NCBI GenBank assembly: GCA_947508155.1
Contig: CANNRM010000062.1
Location: 1-5,234, forward strand
Reading direction: 5' to 3'
DNA: 5,234 bases
DNA from: Rickettsiales bacterium
GTDB lineage: Bacteria; Pseudomonadota; Alphaproteobacteria; Rickettsiales; Rickettsiaceae
The position numbers and the translations under genes are program-made. The first letter of the stretch is position 1. Every line of letters starts with the position of its first letter. Below the pieces are notes generated by a model, which ran no database searches, had not been told where the DNA came from, and saw nothing but the letters and a program-made list of their open reading frames with translations. Positions 1 through 4,486 of the stretch are shown here, one piece after another.

Positions 1-4
1 AATT

Positions 5-23
5 CACACGAATAGTGTGTCAA
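5..23 (-). promoter_or_regulatory. Possible -35 box with adjacent small inverted repeat at the window edge
   Basis: On the minus strand, bases 23-18 read TTGACA, a perfect -35 hexamer pointing out of the window. Directly downstream lies a 5-bp inverted repeat, CACAC (5-9) and GTGTG (15-19), with a 5-base centre. It would sit in the spacer between -35 and -10, a typical place for an operator. The -10 box would fall beyond base 1, so the promoter cannot be confirmed. A TTGACA match alone is weak evidence in AT-rich DNA. Confidence 0.2.
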
Positions 24-40
24 TTTATCATTTAAACTGA

Positions 41-80
41 CGCTTCTCCCCGCGTTAAAGCTTCAGGAGGCGGGTACGCA
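41..80. other. GC-rich intergenic island, possible repeat remnant
   Basis: About 26 of these 40 bases are G or C, far above the surrounding DNA. The stretch contains CTTCTCCCCGCG and, after a short AT-rich centre with AAGCTT, GGAGGCGGG. These allow several competing short stems, for example CCCGC with GCGGG. No open frame of useful length crosses it and it does not fold into a tRNA cloverleaf by eye. It could be the decayed half of a dispersed palindromic element, since CTTCTCCCCG-type motifs occur in intergenic repeats of alphaproteobacteria. That family link is from memory and unchecked. Confidence 0.3.
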
Positions 81-103
81 AAAATTATAGTTTTAAGAAC
101 TAG

Positions 104-124
104 ATCCCGGGTCAAGCCCGGGAT
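104..124. repeat. Intergenic CCCGGG palindrome (REP-like element)
   Basis: ATCCCGGG at 104-111 and CCCGGGAT at 117-124 form a perfect 8-bp inverted repeat around a 5-base loop, TCAAG, followed by GACG. Very similar ATCCCGGG/CCCGGGAT hairpins are scattered between genes in many alphaproteobacterial genomes, including Rickettsiales; this is general knowledge, not a search result. It lies about 45 bases beyond the lolA stop codon and may stop transcription or stabilise the lolA mRNA 3' end. There is no immediate T-tract (the nearest on the minus strand is near 85-79), so a classical terminator is not shown. Confidence 0.6.
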
Positions 125-142
125 GACGTGGGTAGTTACGTT

Positions 143-159
143 AAAAATCCAGAATCTGG
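143..159 (-). terminator. Weak terminator-like hairpin after lolA
   Basis: Read on the minus strand, about 10 bases after the lolA stop, CCAG and CTGG (159-156 and 152-149) can pair around ATT and are followed by A and then TTTTT (147-143). The stem is only 4 bp with a 3-base loop, so it would be a poor intrinsic terminator alone. Together with the stronger CCCGGG hairpin downstream it may end lolA transcription. Confidence 0.25.
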
Positions 160-168
160 TACGATAAC

Positions 169-798
169 CTACTTATATTTCTTCTCCAATCCCTTCTTTC
201 CAAGTCTACTGGGTTTACCAAAAACATCAGGGTTTGGGAGCAAAAATAAGTCTTTATCCGCGTTGGTAATATGCTCTATATTTTCCACAAACACTTCAAT
301 CACATTACCATCTGGCTCATCGATAATAATCCGCTTTAATTCCAGCGGATGCTCGGAAAGAACCATGGAGATAGTACGTTCTGTTGCGTAATTATAAAGT
401 TTTGCGGTAATATTACCATCCGACTCAAAAATATCTTCTATCCTGAAATTTTTCTCCCAGTCTTTCATATCAACTAGAAGAAAATTGAACAAATTCTCCT
501 TTGCATCAACGCGTGTGGTTTGATGCAGGCCAAAATCATACATTATAACTTCGCTTTTATTTCCTAATAGCAGCAAAGGATATGGAGGATAATAATTGAT
601 GCGGAATCTATGTGGTTTTTGAATGATCAATTTCCCAGTAGCACCTGCCCTGCGTGAATCTATCTGATTAAAATCCATAGCAACAGATTGTAGGCTAGAG
701 AGATATTGTGTAAATATATCAACTTTAACTTCGGCAATAGAAGAATAAGACGATATGACCAAAGATAGAAAGCATAAAATTTTTATTGTAAATCGCAT
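169..798 (-). CDS. lolA: Outer-membrane lipoprotein carrier protein LolA
   Basis: This 209-residue protein matches the LolA family in length and pattern. LolA is a soluble periplasmic chaperone that takes mature lipoproteins from the LolCDE transporter in the inner membrane and carries them to the outer membrane. Residues 1-22 are a Sec signal peptide: basic start (R2, K6), hydrophobic core, and a likely cut after S-I-A (A22/E23). The mature part shows the family signature: F43-N-Q, then G55-K-L and K61-P-H-R-F-R (61-66), the Y-Y-P-P stretch (69-72), the M-Y-D-F-G-L-H-Q-T-T strand (86-95), and a late L-F-L-L-P-N-P (184-190). The tail (residues 193-209) is very basic. The ATG at 798 is chosen because it gives the signal peptide exactly; no clear Shine-Dalgarno motif precedes it. 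The gene is divergent from pntAA and looks monocistronic. A general LolA-like protein is the only serious alternative. Confidence 0.85.
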   Translation of the reverse strand: MRFTIKILCFLSLVISSYSSIAEVKVDIFTQYLSSLQSVAMDFNQIDSRRAGATGKLIIQKPHRFRINYYPPYPLLLLGNKSEVIMYDFGLHQTTRVDAKENLFNFLLVDMKDWEKNFRIEDIFESDGNITAKLYNYATERTISMVLSEHPLELKRIIIDEPDGNVIEVFVENIEHITNADKDLFLLPNPDVFGKPSRLGKKGLEKKYK

Positions 799-814
799 AT
801 TGTGAGGATACTAT
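786..814 (+). promoter_or_regulatory. Candidate promoter for pntAA
   Basis: TTGTAA (786-791) and TACTAT (809-814) are each 4/6 matches to the sigma-70 -35 and -10 boxes, with the optimal 17-base spacer. Transcription would start near 821, giving a leader of about 24 bases. The -35 lies inside the first codons of the divergent lolA gene. A weak AGAAG at 831-835 lies 9 bases before the pntAA ATG and could serve as its ribosome binding site. Confidence 0.35.
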
Positions 815-836
815 GTTGCTTGAAAATTAAAGAAGT

Positions 837-845
837 ATCATAGCA
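837..845 (-). promoter_or_regulatory. Candidate extended -10 promoter for lolA
   Basis: On the minus strand, 845-837 read TGCTATGAT, which is a TGN extension followed by TATGAT (5/6 to TATAAT). Transcription would start near 830 and give a leader of about 30 bases to the lolA ATG at 798. No good -35 is seen, which fits extended -10 promoters. The element overlaps the pntAA start codon, so lolA and pntAA transcription would collide or be co-regulated. Confidence 0.3.
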
Positions 846-1966
846 TGAAAATAGCAATACTAAAAGAAAAAGCTCCTGGAGAAACAAGAGTTGCCATAAC
901 CCCTGATGTAGCGAAGCTTTTCGTTAGGGATGGGTTCGAAGTATATGTAGAAAAAAACGCGGGTTTATCTGCTGGGTTTTTGGATGCTCAATATATAGAT
1001 GTGGGAGCTAAAGTTTCCGGTGTGCCACTTGAAATTGTAAGTGATGCTGATCTTATTTTAAAGGTCCAACCAACCCCTCTTGACGACAAAGTCAATGAGC
1101 TAAACTTTGCCAAAAAAGGCGCTGCTATTATCGCTTTGATGTCACCATATAACAACACATTTCTTGCGCAAACCTATGCAGAGAAAGGGCTTACTGCTCT
1201 TGCTATGGAACTGGTACCTCGTATTACAAAGGCTCAGAGTATGGATGCATTATCTTCGCAAAGTAATCTTGCTGGATATCGCGCTGTAATTGAGGCTGGG
1301 TATTATTTCAAACGCGCCATCCCAATGTTTATGACTGCAGCTGGCACTGTAACTGCTGCGAAAGTACTAGTTCTTGGTGCTGGCGTTGCTGGGCTTCAAG
1401 CAATTGCAACGGCGAAAAGGCTTGGGTCTATTGTATATGCATATGATGTTAGAGCAGCTGCCAAAGAGCAAGTGGAAAGCGTTGGGGCAAAGTTCATACA
1501 GGTAGCTGATGCTGGTAATTTTGAGGGCAAAGGTGGATATGCTGGTGAAGTGACGAAGGATCATGCGAAGAAACAAGAAGAGCTGATCGCTGAATATGCT
1601 AAGAAGGTGGATATTATAATTTCTACCGCGCAGATTCCAGGCAAGCCTGCTCCAAAATTAATCACAAAAGTAATGGTTGCATCAATGGCACCTGGCTCTG
1701 TGATCGTGGATTTAGCGACCTCTACTGGTGGTAATGTTGATGGATCTGTGAAGGACCAAATCGTGGATGTTGGCAATGTGAAAATTATTGGAAATTCAAA
1801 CCTTGCTATGAGCGTGCCCTATGATGCATCAAGGCTTTATGCGAAGAATTTGTATAATCTTGTTATGCACGCCTTTGCTGATGGAAAATTGAAGGCGGAA
1901 GATGAGATTGTGTCTAAAATGTTGCTTGCACATAAGGGGAAGGAGATGGGTGGGATTGTCGGGTGA
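845..1966 (+). CDS. pntAA: NAD(P) transhydrogenase subunit alpha part 1 (PntAA, domain I)
   Basis: This 373-residue protein is the soluble NAD(H)-binding domain I of the proton-translocating transhydrogenase, which uses the proton gradient to drive hydride transfer from NADH to NADP+. Landmarks are clear. The N-terminus M-K-I-A-I-L-K-E and the G12-E-T-R-V-A-I-T-P motif open the alanine dehydrogenase/PNT N-terminal fold. The RQD loop R126...Q131-S-M-D134 is intact. The Rossmann motif is G178-A-G-V-A-G183, with D201 ending the second strand to hold the adenosine ribose. A mobile-loop tyrosine lies at Y232 in G-G-Y, and Q263-I-P-G-K-P-A-P is present. There are no membrane segments, so this is the split form, as in Rhodospirillum rubrum, and it needs PntAB (domain II) and PntB. 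Neither follows: the next gene is an unrelated ankyrin gene. Alanine dehydrogenase is unlikely given the RQD loop and the G-G-Y loop. Local G+C is higher than in the next gene. Confidence 0.95.
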   Translation: MKIAILKEKAPGETRVAITPDVAKLFVRDGFEVYVEKNAGLSAGFLDAQYIDVGAKVSGVPLEIVSDADLILKVQPTPLDDKVNELNFAKKGAAIIALMSPYNNTFLAQTYAEKGLTALAMELVPRITKAQSMDALSSQSNLAGYRAVIEAGYYFKRAIPMFMTAAGTVTAAKVLVLGAGVAGLQAIATAKRLGSIVYAYDVRAAAKEQVESVGAKFIQVADAGNFEGKGGYAGEVTKDHAKKQEELIAEYAKKVDIIISTAQIPGKPAPKLITKVMVASMAPGSVIVDLATSTGGNVDGSVKDQIVDVGNVKIIGNSNLAMSVPYDASRLYAKNLYNLVMHAFADGKLKAEDEIVSKMLLAHKGKEMGGIVG

Positions 1967-1987
1967 CTTAATGTTAGAAATTTGTAG

Positions 1988-1993
1988 TATAAT
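1988..1993 (+). promoter_or_regulatory. Candidate -10 box for the ankyrin gene
   Basis: TATAAT (1988-1993) is a perfect -10 hexamer just past pntAA. The best upstream partner is GTGACT (1963-1968, 4/6 to TTGACA) with a long 19-base spacer, overlapping the pntAA stop codon. A second option is TACAAT (2040-2045). The rest of the 1967-2081 spacer is AT-rich, includes the 10-base palindrome TAAATATTTA (2019-2028), and has no convincing intrinsic terminator. An independent promoter here suggests the ankyrin gene is not part of a pnt operon. Confidence 0.4.
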
Positions 1994-2068
1994 ATGTCAT
2001 AATTCATGAGTGGGCGATTAAATATTTATTTATCGAATTTACAATACATAATTGTTAAGATATCTACT

Positions 2069-2072
2069 GGAG
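2069..2072 (+). promoter_or_regulatory. Ribosome binding site that sets the ankyrin gene start
   Basis: GGAG at 2069-2072 lies 9 bases before the ATG at 2082. This is the best Shine-Dalgarno sequence in the window. It rules in ATG 2082 over the in-frame TTG at 2052, which would place the GGAG inside the coding region. Confidence 0.6.
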
Positions 2073-2081
2073 TCAAAATTT

Positions 2082-2558
2082 ATGCAAGAATCTGATACCA
2101 CAAAATTATGGCAGAACGCGGCAAAAGCTGCTGAACCATTGATGCGTAAAGCGCTTACCGTGCCAGATGAATTACTAAAAAATTTAAAACTACAGCATCC
2201 TAATAGTGAACTTTTAAAAGTTGCGAAATCTACTGGGGTTTTGTCTAATACTATGGACCCAACTTATTGGCATGAAATTGGAGATGTAAAATCACAAACA
2301 GGTCTTGTCTCAGCTGTAAAACATTTTTCACAGGAAGAGGTCGAGAAATTTAGAGTATCAGTTAATTCAGATGGTAAATTAGTTGATTATAAAGGCAATA
2401 TTTTGGAATGTCCTGTTGGCGCTAAAGAGCCTGTATATGGTTTTGTGATGAGCACAGATGGTACATTATATGTTTTTCCACAGCAATTTGGAAGTATACA
2501 TCATTCTTCTATAGTTGGGCGGAAGTGTATGTTTAGGAGGTGGTCAAATAGTAATTAA
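2082..2558 (+). CDS. Hypothetical protein, N-terminal part of the frameshifted ankyrin gene
   Basis: As it stands this frame encodes 158 residues. The first 146 belong to the ancestral protein; the last 12 or so (ending R-R-W-S-N-S-N) come from reading past the frameshift and look unrelated. The N-terminus is hydrophilic and helical, without a signal peptide. From about residue 117 it reads P-V-Y-G-F-V-M-S-T-D-G-T-L-Y-V and then G-S-I-H-H-S-S-I-V-G (137-146), a strand-rich module that is cut off in mid-motif. The start is ATG 2082, supported by GGAG at 2069; the TTG at 2052 would add ten residues upstream of that site. If the frameshift is real, the product is a truncated protein lacking the ankyrin region. 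Function unknown. Confidence 0.6.
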   Translation: MQESDTTKLWQNAAKAAEPLMRKALTVPDELLKNLKLQHPNSELLKVAKSTGVLSNTMDPTYWHEIGDVKSQTGLVSAVKHFSQEEVEKFRVSVNSDGKLVDYKGNILECPVGAKEPVYGFVMSTDGTLYVFPQQFGSIHHSSIVGRKCMFRRWSNSN

Positions 2559-3228
2559 TAATGGAGAGTTAGTCGGTATAAATAATGGTACAGGACATTA
2601 TAAAACAGGGCGGGTAGGTTTGTATGTAATGGCCAAGATATTAGAAGCAAAATTTCCTAAAGCGGTAAATTTTGGAACAGGTCATACAGAGGATGATGAT
2701 GGCGAAATTCATTCTAAAGGAGCTAAGTCTTATATAATAGACTCACTAACTTGTGATAAAAATTTAATGTATCGCATGGAACGCAAAGATCAAAAAAGCG
2801 GACTAACCGGGTTTGAGCGTGAAGGAAATGAGATGGTTACGAAATACTATACAACATTACCAAAATCCCGTAGTACAAGTATTTGCGAAGGAATTGAAGA
2901 ATATGCGAAAAACCCAAATCCAGCTTTATTGCGCACAATAATTAAATTAAATAATGATGACATTAATAAAATTGATGAAAAAACTGGGAAGACACCTCTA
3001 GAATTTGCTATACACAGCAAATGTCCAGAAGAAGTATCTGCAATGCTACTTCTAAATGGCGCAAAAACTACCGAAAATATTACAAAATCATCTAATAGAA
3101 TATCTGATTTAATCAATCGCTATGAAAGCTTAAAGCAAGTACGACAGTTTGTTGGGACTACCGCAACTTCAACAAGTATATCACAGACATCACATAGTGC
3201 AAATAAGAGCTCTCCACGGCAATTTTGA
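2515..3228 (+). CDS. Ankyrin-repeat protein, C-terminal part of the frameshifted gene
   Basis: This frame has no credible start of its own: it opens right after a TAG (2512-2514) with TTG and no dedicated ribosome site, and its first residues continue the H-H-S-S motif of the upstream frame. It carries G-G-G-Q-I-V-I-N-N-G-E-L, then G-H-Y-K-T-G (171-176 of the joined protein). An ankyrin repeat follows at 2959-3066: D-I-N-K-I-D, the hallmark G-K-T-P-L-E-F-A-I (compare G-x-T-P-L-H-x-A-A) and E-V-S-A-M-L-L-L-N-G-A. The preceding A-L-L-R-T-I-I-K-L-N may be the second helix of a degenerate earlier repeat. The last 25 residues are rich in S and T. Ankyrin proteins of intracellular bacteria often act on host proteins after secretion; that role is inference here. 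The gene is more AT-rich than pntAA (line 2941-3000 is under 25% G+C). Confidence 0.6.
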   Translation: MGGSVCLGGGQIVINNGELVGINNGTGHYKTGRVGLYVMAKILEAKFPKAVNFGTGHTEDDDGEIHSKGAKSYIIDSLTCDKNLMYRMERKDQKSGLTGFEREGNEMVTKYYTTLPKSRSTSICEGIEEYAKNPNPALLRTIIKLNNDDINKIDEKTGKTPLEFAIHSKCPEEVSAMLLLNGAKTTENITKSSNRISDLINRYESLKQVRQFVGTTATSTSISQTSHSANKSSPRQF

Positions 3229-3253
3229 CTCTATCCCAATAATGCTATATACT
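3225..3253 (+). promoter_or_regulatory. Strong sigma-70-type promoter for the thiolase gene
   Basis: TTGACT (3225-3230, 5/6) and TATACT (3248-3253, 5/6) are separated by exactly 17 bases, the best promoter match in the window. The -35 overlaps the TGA stop of the ankyrin gene. Transcription would start near 3260 and leave a leader of about 22 bases before the ATG at 3282. Confidence 0.55.
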
Positions 3254-3276
3254 ACCCATATAACCAATATATAGCA
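3243..3276. repeat. 9-bp inverted repeat across the thiolase promoter, possible operator
   Basis: TGCTATATA (3243-3251) and TATATAGCA (3268-3276) are perfect inverted copies, 16 bases apart. The left arm covers most of the -10 box and the right arm ends 5 bases before the start codon. Centre-to-centre spacing is 25 bases. A dimeric repressor bound here would block transcription. As RNA only the right part would be present if transcription starts near 3260, so a hairpin in the mRNA is less likely. AT-richness makes chance occurrence possible. Confidence 0.4.
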
Positions 3277-3281
3277 CACAT

Positions 3282-4460
3282 ATGAAATCCGTATACATAA
3301 CTCACGCCTACCGCACGCCTATTGGCAATTTAATGGGTGGCCTCAGCGGTCTCTCCGCTGTTGATCTTGGCGTTATAGTTACCAAACATATTCTTGAACA
3401 AAGTAAAATTGACCCTGCTATGATTTCAGAAATAATCATGGGGCAGGTTTTAACAGGTGGATCTGGTCAAAACCCAGCAAGACAAACTCTCATCAATTCA
3501 GGAATTCCTTTTACCGTACCAGCATTTACTGTTGGAAAAGTCTGTGGATCTGGTCTTAAAGCAATCGCTCTTGCATATGAATCTATACTTGCTGGCAATA
3601 GCGAAGTCGTTATCGCTGGTGGTCAGGAAAGCATGTCTAAAGCTATGCATGCATCTTATATCCGCGCCGGTATTAAAGCTGGTGATATGAAAATGGCGGA
3701 TATGATGATGTATGACGGTTTGACAGATGTATTTTCTGGGCAGGCAATGGGTATTACAGCTGAAAATGTTGCCAAGCAATTTGGTGTAACGCGTGAACAG
3801 CAGGATGCATTTTCTGTAGAATCTCATAAAAAAGCTACAGCAGCACAAAGTAGTGGACGTTTTGATGATGAGATTATTCCAGTGAAGATTGTGACTAGAA
3901 AAGAAGAAATTATCATATCAAAAGATGAATTTATAAAGCCTCAAACTAGCATGGAAACACTTGCAAAATTAAGGCCAGCATTTTTAGAAAATGGCACCGT
4001 AACAGCAGGCAATTCTTCTGGAATAAATGATGGCGCGGCAGCTCTTATGCTTGCATCAGAAGAAGCTGTGAAGAAATATAATCTCATACCTATTGCACGT
4101 ATCACTTGCTATGCGCGTGCTGGTGTTGATCCTAGCATTATGGGCACGGGACCAGTGCCTGCGACTAGAATGGCTGCAGAGAAATCTGGTTGGAAATTGG
4201 ATGATGTTGATTTGTTTGAGATCAATGAGGCTTTTGCATCGCAAAGCGCTTATGCAGTCCGTGAATTGGGGATTAATTCATTGAAAGTGAATGTAAATGG
4301 CGGAGCTGTTGCGCTTGGACATCCAATCGGGGCAAGTGGTGCTAGGGTTGCTGTTACATTGTTACATGAGATGCAAAAAAGAAAAGTGCAGAAGGGTATT
4401 GCGAGTTTATGTATTGGTGGTGGTATGGGGATATCAATGGGGTTTGAGAGTAATGTTTAA
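3282..4460 (+). CDS. atoB: Acetyl-CoA acetyltransferase (biosynthetic-type thiolase)
   Basis: This complete 392-residue thiolase is the usual length for bacterial acetyl-CoA C-acetyltransferases. It condenses two acetyl-CoA to acetoacetyl-CoA, or cleaves it in reverse, in the cytoplasm. The nucleophile C88 sits in V-C-G-S-G-L-K-A. N315-E-A-F carries the substrate-orienting asparagine. H347 lies in A-L-G-H-P-I-G-A-S-G-A-R, and the acid/base C377 in C-I-G-G-G-M-G. The N-terminus Y-I-T-H-A-Y-R-T-P-I-G fits the family, supporting ATG 3282, although no Shine-Dalgarno motif precedes it. The M-rich segment at residues 136-143 is in the loop domain that shapes CoA binding. The sequence resembles the PhaA/AtoB group more than long-chain FadA, but no phaB, phaC or fatty-acid gene is beside it, so its pathway (polyhydroxybutyrate, isoprenoid or acyl breakdown) is not shown here. 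It appears monocistronic, under its own promoter, and converges on the next gene. Confidence 0.93.
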   Translation: MKSVYITHAYRTPIGNLMGGLSGLSAVDLGVIVTKHILEQSKIDPAMISEIIMGQVLTGGSGQNPARQTLINSGIPFTVPAFTVGKVCGSGLKAIALAYESILAGNSEVVIAGGQESMSKAMHASYIRAGIKAGDMKMADMMMYDGLTDVFSGQAMGITAENVAKQFGVTREQQDAFSVESHKKATAAQSSGRFDDEIIPVKIVTRKEEIIISKDEFIKPQTSMETLAKLRPAFLENGTVTAGNSSGINDGAAALMLASEEAVKKYNLIPIARITCYARAGVDPSIMGTGPVPATRMAAEKSGWKLDDVDLFEINEAFASQSAYAVRELGINSLKVNVNGGAVALGHPIGASGARVAVTLLHEMQKRKVQKGIASLCIGGGMGISMGFESNV

Positions 4461-4486
4461 GTTACAAATGACCCTCTACCACTAAA

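Larger units (their letters stand above)
2082..3228 (+). pseudogene. Ankyrin-repeat protein gene split by a +1 frameshift
   Basis: Two frames join into one gene. The first runs from ATG 2082 to the TAA at 2556-2558; the second is open from just after a TAG at 2512-2514 to the TGA at 3226-3228. Removing one G from the GGG at 2517-2519 makes GTT GGC GGA AGT and yields a continuous protein of 381 residues with H-H-S-S-I-V-G-G-S-V-C at the join. That join matches a conserved pattern (H-H-S-S followed by a Gly-containing stretch, then an N-G-x-L and a G-H-Y motif) that I recall from uncharacterised bacterial proteins; I could not verify the family. The restored protein has a charged N-terminal region, the H-H-S-S/G-H-Y module (about 117-175), an ankyrin repeat (about 293-328) and an S/T-rich tail. 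No signal peptide or membrane segment is seen. The shift may be a true mutation, a short-homopolymer sequencing error, or less likely programmed frameshifting. Confidence 0.75.

Noticed and set aside
128..391. 87-codon plus-strand frame antisense to the end of lolA
   Set aside because: It lies opposite a well-supported LolA coding region, begins next to the CCCGGG hairpin, has no ribosome site, and its protein shows no recognisable pattern.
1367..1776. Two minus-strand frames inside pntAA (1367-1576 and 1561-1776)
   Set aside because: They are antisense to the conserved NAD-binding core, have no ribosome sites, and reflect the codon bias of the real gene.
2015..2035. CGAT...ATCG with central TAAATATTTA as a pntAA terminator
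   Set aside because: The arms are only 4 bp and do not stack continuously with the central palindrome; it is explained by AT-rich composition.
2052..2081. TTG at 2052 as the start of the ankyrin gene
   Set aside because: The ATG at 2082 has a well-spaced GGAG upstream, while the TTG has none; the ten extra residues would be coded across the ribosome site.
2847..3116. 89-codon minus-strand frame opposite the ankyrin region
   Set aside because: It is the complement of the ankyrin repeat coding sequence; its hydrophobic look comes from reading AT-rich codons backwards.
3457..4485. Several short frames on both strands within the thiolase gene
   Set aside because: All overlap an intact thiolase with its full catalytic set; none has its own start signals or sensible composition.
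4461..4486. A bidirectional terminator between the convergent genes
   Set aside because: No stem of useful length followed by a T-tract is visible in these 26 bases.
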